A stretch of DNA of 64,000 nucleotides from Cellulosimicrobium cellulans (lineage in GTDB: Bacteria; Actinomycetota; Actinomycetes; Actinomycetales; Cellulomonadaceae), in the NCBI RefSeq assembly GCF_006539945.1, contig NZ_BJNZ01000006.1, positions 62,001 through 126,000 of the forward strand. The letters run 5' to 3'. Positions 58,592 to 64,000 of this stretch are shown in pieces (position 1 is the first letter of the stretch; the number at the start of each line of letters is the position of its first letter). The notes under the pieces were generated by a model, which did no database searches, was not told the origin of the DNA, and was given only the letters and a program-made list of their open reading frames with translations. Both the position numbers and the translations under genes were made by a program.

Positions 58592-60475
58592 TCAGCGGCC
58601 GGCGAGGTGGTCGAGCTCCTCGAGCAGGCGCTCGCGCGTCGCCGCGTCGTCGACGAACTTCTCGAGGGTCCGCCGCACCGACTCCCAGCGCCCCGCCTCG
58701 ATCGCGGAGAGCGCGCCCACGAGCTGGCCGGGCGGGAGGTCGAGCACCGCGACGCGGGCGCGCAGACCCTCGGGCGTGACCGTGACGACGACGGTGCGCT
58801 CCGCCGTCGCCTCGCCGCCCGCGCCCCGGGCCGTCGCGGAGACGGTGTGCTCGCCGAGCGCGAGGTCGGCGGCGACGATCGCCGCGCCGTTCTCGACCGG
58901 CTCGTCGTCGAGCGAGACGACGACCTCGTCCGCGTCCGTGGCGCTCGCGGCGACGACGAGCGTGCCGCCGCGCTCGACACCCTCGGCCGGGCTCACGACC
59001 TCGATCGTCGGCGCGGCGGGGGCGGGCGCCTCCTGCTCGCGCGCCTGCTTCCAGCCGATGAACGCGCCCGCACGGTCGGTGATGACGCCGTCGACGCCGA
59101 TCTCGGTGAGCCGGGCCCAGTCGGCCGCGGAGTTCACGGTGTACGGCATCACGGCGATGCCGGCCTCGTTGAGGTCGGCGACGACGCCCGGGCGTGCGAG
59201 CAGCGCGGTCGCGGACGGGTTGTACATGACGGCCCCGAGCTCCTGCGCCACGGCGACGGGGTCGGCGTCGAGGGAGCCGCGCAGGAGGCCGCGCGGGATC
59301 TGCGGTGCGTGCTCGCGCGCGGACCGCAGCGCGGCGACGTCGAACGACTGGAGGACCACGCGGTCCTCGAGCCCGGCCTCGACGACCATGTCCACGACAC
59401 GCTCGACCTCGGCGGACGTCTCCGGGCCCTTGATCTCCAGCAGGAGGGTCGACGAGCCGGTCTCCAGCAGGTCCAGCACCTGCGCGAACGTCGGCAGGTG
59501 CTGGCCGGCGAACGCGGGGGAGAACCACGACCCGGCGTCGAGCGCGGCGACCTGCGCGCCGGGCAGCACGGCGACGTCGCCGGAGCCCTCCGTCGTGCGG
59601 TCCACGGTCTGGTCGTGGAGCACGACAGGGAGCCCGTCCGCCGTGGTGTGCACGTCGATCTCGACGTACTCGGCGCCCGTGCGCATGCCCGCCGTCACGG
59701 CGGCGAGCGTGTTCTCCGGCGCGACCGACGAGTACCCGCGGTGCGCGACCGTGACGGGGAGCTCGCCGTCGTCGCCGACGTAGGACGCGGGCTCGATCTC
59801 GGTGACCGTGACGTCGTCGACGCTCACGGTCGCCCCGGCGGTGACGAAGCCGAGCGCGCCGTCGCGCGACCGGTCGATCCGCCCCTCCAGGAGCGTCCTG
59901 CCGTCGAGCGCGTAGGTGACCGCGGCGCCCTGCACCTCGACCGACAGGCGCACGTCGCGGCCCGTCGCCGCGTCCGCCGGGGCCGACGCCGTGTAGGGGA
60001 CGTTCCACGCGTTCGCGGGCGTCCGCTGCGCGATCTCGACGCCGTTGTGCGCGGTCGTCGAGCTGCGCAGGACCGCCTGCCACCACGGGGCCGCGCCCTC
60101 GGGCGCGACGTCGAGGATCGCGCCGGCCCAGCGCGAGGCGTTGTCCACGCTCTCGAAGCGCAGCGTCGCCTCGAGGCGGTAGTTCTCCGCCGACTGCCCG
60201 AAGACGATGCGCGCGGGCGACGACCCGTCCGGCGCGTCACCGACGAGCCGTCCGTCCCGCACCTGCCAGTCGCCGAGGACGGGCGTCCAGCCCTCGGGGA
60301 GGGCGTCGCCGTCGAACGACTCGGTGAGCAGCACGTCGCCGGGCTCGGCGGCGGCCGGGGCGGCGAACGGGACGGTCGCGGTCGTGGTCGCCGCCACGGC
60401 GAGCGTGCTCGCGAGCAGGGTGCCCGCCAGCGCGGCGGCGGTACCGCGCACGGCGCGGCGTCGGGTGGTCGTCAT
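58592..60475 (-). CDS. Secreted glycerophosphodiester phosphodiesterase
   Basis: A 627-residue secreted enzyme. The signal peptide is residues 8-43. Residues 45-230 form a lectin-like/3-keto-disaccharide hydrolase-type jelly roll (FDGDALPEGWTPVLGDWQVRDGRLVGD). The GDPD barrel spans about 240-490: VAHRGYSSVAPENT (His245, Arg246, Glu254), EIDVHTTADG (Glu272, Asp274), VVLHDQTVDRTT (His287), LLLEIKG and GVDGVITDRAG. It frees glycerol-3-phosphate from phospholipid or teichoic-acid breakdown products. The last 130 residues are a Big-like domain plus a helical tail (FIVE-helix style SVRRTLEKFVDDAATRERLL). Five PHO-box-like 11-mers lie upstream. Confidence 0.9.
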   Translation of the reverse strand: MTTTRRRAVRGTAAALAGTLLASTLAVAATTTATVPFAAPAAAEPGDVLLTESFDGDALPEGWTPVLGDWQVRDGRLVGDAPDGSSPARIVFGQSAENYRLEATLRFESVDNASRWAGAILDVAPEGAAPWWQAVLRSSTTAHNGVEIAQRTPANAWNVPYTASAPADAATGRDVRLSVEVQGAAVTYALDGRTLLEGRIDRSRDGALGFVTAGATVSVDDVTVTEIEPASYVGDDGELPVTVAHRGYSSVAPENTLAAVTAGMRTGAEYVEIDVHTTADGLPVVLHDQTVDRTTEGSGDVAVLPGAQVAALDAGSWFSPAFAGQHLPTFAQVLDLLETGSSTLLLEIKGPETSAEVERVVDMVVEAGLEDRVVLQSFDVAALRSAREHAPQIPRGLLRGSLDADPVAVAQELGAVMYNPSATALLARPGVVADLNEAGIAVMPYTVNSAADWARLTEIGVDGVITDRAGAFIGWKQAREQEAPAPAAPTIEVVSPAEGVERGGTLVVAASATDADEVVVSLDDEPVENGAAIVAADLALGEHTVSATARGAGGEATAERTVVVTVTPEGLRARVAVLDLPPGQLVGALSAIEAGRWESVRRTLEKFVDDAATRERLLEELDHLAGR

Positions 60476-60521
60476 CGGGTCCTCCGAACGTCGGGACGGT
60501 TGCCCCGGCGACGCTACGAAT

Positions 60522-60576
60522 GCCGCGTGACGGTGCGGTGGACGCCGGGCGACGCCGGAAGGGCGGCCAGGTGACG
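60522..60576 (-). promoter_or_regulatory. Candidate PHO box array upstream of the phosphodiesterase gene
   Basis: On the strand of the gene, five consecutive 11-mers: CGTCACCTGGC, CGCCCTTCCGG, CGTCGCCCGGC, GTCCACCGCAC and CGTCACGCGGC. Three carry GTCACC- or TCCACC-type cores. Starts 47 bp before the gene. The match to GTTCAYC is weaker than at the other two sites. Confidence 0.4.
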
Positions 60577-60631
60577 GGACACGAGTCCCCGGCGTCCACC
60601 CCCAGGCTCGCCCCCGAGCGTCACCCGGGCT

Positions 60632-61333
60632 TCACCCGGGCGGACCCGGCACGCGCGTCAGCAGTCGCGCGACGTCGTGCCCGGCCTCCAGCAGCGCGAG
60701 GGTGCGGCGCGCGATCGCGTGGAGCCGCGCGTCGAGTGCGGCGAGCGCGTCTGCGACGTCGGCCGGACCGGTGGCCCCGCGGAGCGCGTCGATCGCGTGC
60801 CGGACCTCCGGGACCCGGTACCCGGCCGCGCGCAGGGCCGCGACGACCCGGGCCTCGCGCACGGCCGCGGGCGGATAGCGGCGTGCCGACACCGTGCCCG
60901 AGCGCGACGCGACGCGCTCCGGCGCGAGCAGCCCCTCGTGCTCCCAGAACCGCAGCGTCGACGCCCGGACGCCCAGCGCGGCGGCGAGCCCCGTGATCGT
61001 GAGGACGGACCCGTCGGTCGCGGCCGCCTCCGGGGCCGGGTTGTCGGCAGAGCCGGCCACGCCGTCGCCCTCCGAGCGGATCGCGAGGAGCACCCGCCGC
61101 GCGACGACCGGCCCGACGGCGGACGCGACGCCGCGGTACGCGCGCAGGGCCAGGACGTGCTCGTCGCCGAACGCGCGGTACCCGTTCGCAGAACGGCCGG
61201 CGGGCGGCAGGACGCCCAGGGCCTCCAGGTCGCGCACCTGCTGGACCGAGCACCCGGCCGCGCGCGCGACGTCGGCCGTCCGCAGCGGCCGCGCCGTCCC
61301 GCCGGCTGTCGCCCCGCGCCCCGAGATCGTCAC
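60632..61333 (-). CDS. Regulator with two tandem MerR domains
   Basis: A 233-residue protein made of two MerR winged helices. The first (about 17-75): LRTADVARAAGCSVQQVRDLEALGVL with GYRAFGDEHVLALRAYRG. The second (about 112-175): LTITGLAAALGVRASTLRFWEHEGLL with ARRYPPAAVREARVVAAL and GYRVPEVRHAI. A short C-terminal coiled coil follows, and no separate ligand domain is seen. GTG start with GGAGGG 6 bp upstream. Divergent from the DUF6194 gene, 39 bp away, which is its likely target. Confidence 0.83.
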   Translation of the reverse strand: MTISGRGATAGGTARPLRTADVARAAGCSVQQVRDLEALGVLPPAGRSANGYRAFGDEHVLALRAYRGVASAVGPVVARRVLLAIRSEGDGVAGSADNPAPEAAATDGSVLTITGLAAALGVRASTLRFWEHEGLLAPERVASRSGTVSARRYPPAAVREARVVAALRAAGYRVPEVRHAIDALRGATGPADVADALAALDARLHAIARRTLALLEAGHDVARLLTRVPGPPG

Positions 61334-61372
61334 GCCAACCCTCCACAAGCACTTCAAGAGCACACTCGAACC

Positions 61373-61831
61373 ATGAGTATGGAGCAGATCCTCGGAACGG
61401 TCCGGTCGCTCGACGGCGTCCTCGTGCTCTCTCCGGGACCCGGCAGCGAGTTCCCCGAGCTCGCGTGGGGCGACCACTTCTTCTACTTCGCCCCCGACGG
61501 CGAGATCCCGCACGGGCAGCCGTACGGCACGATCGTCACCAAGGACTACCCCGACGACGTGGCCTCGCGCCTCGACGAGGAGGGCCGCTGGAGGGTCAAC
61601 GTGCACGTAGGGCGCGGCCGGTTCCGCGACCTGGTCGGCACCGATCCCCGCGACGGGGCGGCGTCGGAGGCGGTGGAGACCGACGTCGTCGTGCCGCACC
61701 CGGTCTACGGCGCGCTCGGCTGGGTGTGCGTCGTCAACCCGGGCGAGCGCACGACGGGGCTCGTCCTCGACCTGCTGCGCGCCGCCCACGACGACGCCCG
61801 CGCCCGCGCCGCCCGCCGCACCGCGCGGTAG
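61373..61831 (+). CDS. DUF6194-like protein
   Basis: A 152-residue protein with family-like features MSMEQILGTVRSLDGVLVLS, GSEFPELAWGDHFFYFAPDG, PYGTIVTKDYPDDVASRLD, WRVNVHVGRGRFRDLVG and ALGWVCVVNPGERT. No catalytic site visible; function unknown. No signal, so cytoplasmic. Divergent from the tandem-MerR regulator across a 39-bp gap that must hold both promoters, so co-regulation is likely. Confidence 0.75.
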   Translation: MSMEQILGTVRSLDGVLVLSPGPGSEFPELAWGDHFFYFAPDGEIPHGQPYGTIVTKDYPDDVASRLDEEGRWRVNVHVGRGRFRDLVGTDPRDGAASEAVETDVVVPHPVYGALGWVCVVNPGERTTGLVLDLLRAAHDDARARAARRTAR

Positions 61832-61851
61832 CGACGGCGCGGGGAGCGGCC

Positions 61852-62526
61852 TCAGGCCGGGACCGCGGCGCTCGCGGGCGCGGGGCGCGCGGCGACGTGG
61901 CCGTGCCCGGCGACGTCGACGCCGACCGCGAGGACGCGCGGGACGCCGTCGGTCACCTCGACGGTGGAGACCGAGGCGTTCGGGAGGGCGACGAGCCCGG
62001 ACGGGTCGAGCGTCGCGAGCCAGGCGCCGAGCGTGAGCCCGTGCCCGACGACGAGCACGTGGCGGTCGAGCACCGCACCGGGGCGGGAGGCGTCGTCGTG
62101 CGCCGCGACGACGCGTGTGAAGACGGCCCGCACGCGCGCCATGAAGTCCTTGCCGGCCTCGCCGCCGCCCACGCCGGGGTGGGCGCCGGCCAGCATGCGC
62201 GGCACGAGCTCGGCCCACGGCTCGATCGCGTCGAGGTGCGACTCCGGGCGCCGCTCGTACGAGCCGAACGAGAGCTCGCGCAGGTCGTGGTCGACCGTGA
62301 GCGGGAGGTCGGGGTGGTGGCGCAGGAGCTCCATCGCGGTGAGGACCGCGCGGCCCTGCGGGGAGGAGTACGCGGCCGCGAAGTCGTGCCGCGCGAGGTG
62401 CTGCGCGGTGACGCGCACGCCCGCGCGCCCCGTGCGGGTCAGGGGGGAGTCGCACGACCCCTGGAGGTGTCGTCGTGCGTTGAGGTAGGTCTGCCCGTGT
62501 CGTACGAGCGTGATCGTCAGGGTCAT
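61852..62526 (-). CDS. Histidine phosphatase family protein (phosphoglycerate mutase-like)
   Basis: A 224-residue phosphohistidine phosphatase. It opens with LVRHGQTYLN (catalytic His10) and has SSPQGRAVLTA, LRELSFGSYE and the second His in VLVVGHGLTLGAW. The family removes phosphate from small molecules or proteins through a phospho-His. Cytoplasmic. Convergent with the DUF6194 gene, 20 bp between stops. The exact substrate cannot be read. Confidence 0.88.
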   Translation of the reverse strand: MTLTITLVRHGQTYLNARRHLQGSCDSPLTRTGRAGVRVTAQHLARHDFAAAYSSPQGRAVLTAMELLRHHPDLPLTVDHDLRELSFGSYERRPESHLDAIEPWAELVPRMLAGAHPGVGGGEAGKDFMARVRAVFTRVVAAHDDASRPGAVLDRHVLVVGHGLTLGAWLATLDPSGLVALPNASVSTVEVTDGVPRVLAVGVDVAGHGHVAARPAPASAAVPA

Positions 62527-62719
62527 CGTCGCTGTGCCCTCTCCGGTCGTCCCGGTCTGCTGGTCACGGCCGACGCTAGGTGGTCCCGGTGTCGTGGCGA
62601 CGACGTCCCGGTGACGAACGCGTGGCAACCAACGGAACGTCGTGGGCCGGACGCGCAGCGGCAGAGCGGCCCTGAGGGGCGGCGGCCCGAACGACCAGCG
62701 GTCTGCCGCCCGGGACCCG

Positions 62720-63958
62720 TCACACGGCCGCGCGGACCTCGTCGCGCTCGGCGCTCGCCGCCCGCTCACGGTCGGAGCGGTCCGAGCCGTCCGAGCCGTC
62801 CGAGCGCTGGGCCGCGTCTGCGGGCCGCGTCGTCGACCCGTCCGCCTCCGTCGGGGCACCCGGCTCGCCCTGGTCGACGGTCGTCTCCGCGGCGGGTGCG
62901 GGCCACGGGTCCTCGGCGTCCCCGGCGGCGTCCGGGACCGGTCCGGCCGCCCGGTGCACGACGACCGCCAGCGGCGCGACGAGGACCCCGCACACCAGGC
63001 CCCACGCGAGACCGGCCTGGAGCACCGGGAGCGCGCGTCCGACGTCGGGCAGGACGCCGCCGGCGGTGACGGTCGAGACGACGACGGGCACCGCCGCGGC
63101 GACGGCCGCGCCGGCGACGCACGCGAACCAGGTGGCGAGCAGGAGCGCCCAGCGGCCCTCCGCCGGGGGCAGCCGGCGCGCGGCGAGCGCGGTGAGCAGC
63201 CCTACGGCCAGCCCGACCCCGAGCGGCAGCGCGAGGTGCACCGGGTCGGCCAGGAGCGCGTCCCGGTCGACGGCGAGCCGTGCGGAGGGCAGCAGCACCA
63301 CGTCCCGTGCGACGCCCCACGGCGACTGCGGGTCGACCGCACCGGGGAGCACGGTCCTCCCGACGCCCGCCGCCGCCCAGAGCGCGCCCGTCGCCGCGCC
63401 CGCCGCGAGGGCCGCCGGCCAGGCGCGCACCGTGGCGGGGGCGCGGGTGTGCCGCGTGCCCGCCGGGTCGTCGCGCCGGTCGGTCAGCGCGCGCGTCACG
63501 ACGACGGCGAGCCCGACGAGCAGGCCGTTCACGAGCCCCCACCAGCCGCCGAGCGCGGTGGCGACGAGCTCGGTGATCGTGTCGGCGCGCCACGGCAGCG
63601 TGACCCCCGCGAACCACGCGGCCGTCGCGGCGGTCGCGGACGCCGCGACGGCCGAGAACCAGACGGCGAGGAACGTCGCCCACCGGCCGGTGCCGGCGGG
63701 CAGGCGCCGCACGGCGAGCTGGGTGCCGGCCGCGACCAGCGCCCCGGCGAGCGCGGCGGTGAGGAGCGTGCTGCCGGAGACGGGCGCCCCCGCCGCGACG
63801 GGCGCGGTCGGGTGGGGGAGCAGCGCGCGGACGACGGCACCCGGCACCGCGAGGGACATCCCGGACGACCAGTCCCCGAGGCGGCCCGTCACCATCCAGA
63901 GGACCGCGGTGAGCGTTCCGGCGACGACGACGGCGGGGACGGTCCTCGATGACGGCAT
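62720..63958 (-). CDS. Membrane protein with internal duplication, function unknown
   Basis: A 412-residue integral membrane protein with about eight to ten hydrophobic segments arranged as two related halves. AVRRLPAGTGRWATFLAVWF (about residues 82-101) matches AARRLPPAEGRWALLLATWF (about 260-279), each followed by an Ala-rich helix and a loop into another helix (GLVNGLLVGLAVVVTRAL / GLVCGVLVAPLAVVVHRA). A central loop (RALTDRRDDPAGTRHTRA) separates the halves. The C-terminal 65 residues are hydrophilic with a short Asp-Gly-Ser/Arg repeat (DGSDGSDRSDRE). I do not recognise the family. Confidence 0.72.
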   Translation of the reverse strand: MPSSRTVPAVVVAGTLTAVLWMVTGRLGDWSSGMSLAVPGAVVRALLPHPTAPVAAGAPVSGSTLLTAALAGALVAAGTQLAVRRLPAGTGRWATFLAVWFSAVAASATAATAAWFAGVTLPWRADTITELVATALGGWWGLVNGLLVGLAVVVTRALTDRRDDPAGTRHTRAPATVRAWPAALAAGAATGALWAAAGVGRTVLPGAVDPQSPWGVARDVVLLPSARLAVDRDALLADPVHLALPLGVGLAVGLLTALAARRLPPAEGRWALLLATWFACVAGAAVAAAVPVVVSTVTAGGVLPDVGRALPVLQAGLAWGLVCGVLVAPLAVVVHRAAGPVPDAAGDAEDPWPAPAAETTVDQGEPGAPTEADGSTTRPADAAQRSDGSDGSDRSDRERAASAERDEVRAAV

Positions 63959-64000
63959 CCTGCGAGGGTAGTGGCAGCCCCGCGCGGGTCGCGACGACGA

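Overview
The window is very GC-rich DNA with short intergenic gaps, many GTG starts, ATGA/GTGA stop-start overlaps, secreted chitinases with CBM5/12-type modules, a class E (LAXTG-type) sorting signal and LacI-regulated sugar importers. This fits a free-living actinomycete of the Micrococcales, most like Cellulosimicrobium/Cellulomonas/Promicromonosporaceae. The genus is an inference from gene content, since there is no rRNA or marker gene here. I see about 51 protein genes, no tRNA or rRNA, no insertion sequence, no integrase and no CRISPR array. No stretch above 300 bases lacks a gene.

Layout. 1-5.2 kb: 3' part of a Na+/H+ antiporter, a possibly 5'-truncated tyrosine phosphatase, a DUF1254/DUF1214 protein, a VapBC-like toxin-antitoxin pair with an upstream palindrome, and a MerR regulator with an effector-binding domain. 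5.2-9.3 kb: oligopeptidase B-like S9 peptidase, a membrane protein, a zinc-ribbon protein. 9.4-12.4 kb: a divergent NAD-linked locus, with an NrtR-type Nudix regulator facing an SPFH protein plus an NAD-kinase-like protein and two palindromes between them. 12.4-16 kb: a large unknown protein, then Pit phosphate transporter with a small membrane partner. 16-22.2 kb: LacI regulator, GH3-like protein and a large LAXTG-anchored surface protein with seven repeats. 22.2-31.7 kb: SRPBCC protein, alpha/beta hydrolase, deaminase, threonine aldolase, small secreted protein, a GH13/LLM-oxidoreductase pair, VanZ, YchJ, and an LVIVD-repeat secreted protein with two chitin-binding-type modules. 31.8-33.7 kb: DUF305 lipoprotein, a 5 x 21-bp tandem repeat, and a secreted GH19 chitinase.

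33.9-46.3 kb: the most coherent and unusual block. It starts with a LacI regulator behind two perfect GGAAACGTTTCC operators. Then come an ABC sugar-type importer (two permeases and a binding lipoprotein), two different ADP-ribosylglycohydrolase-family proteins, a ribokinase, a TIM-barrel/FGE-like fusion, a class III CoA-transferase and a CitE-like lyase. Most junctions overlap by 4 bp. I infer uptake and breakdown of a ribosylated (or otherwise N-/O-glycosylated) compound, with the aglycone or an acid handled through CoA chemistry.

46.4-64 kb: mainly secreted enzymes (esterase with beta-propeller repeats, signal-less GH19 chitinase, asparaginase, ScyD-like protein, EEP-family nuclease/phosphatase, glycerophosphodiester phosphodiesterase), mixed with a PLP decarboxylase, VOC protein, two membrane proteins, a tandem-MerR regulator, a DUF6194 protein and a histidine phosphatase. 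A 55-bp palindromic element occurs three times between 46.4 and 50.0 kb. Pit, the EEP enzyme and the phosphodiesterase each have 11-bp-periodic GTTCAYC/GTCACC-like repeats upstream, resembling PhoP (PHO) boxes, so they may form a phosphate-starvation set.
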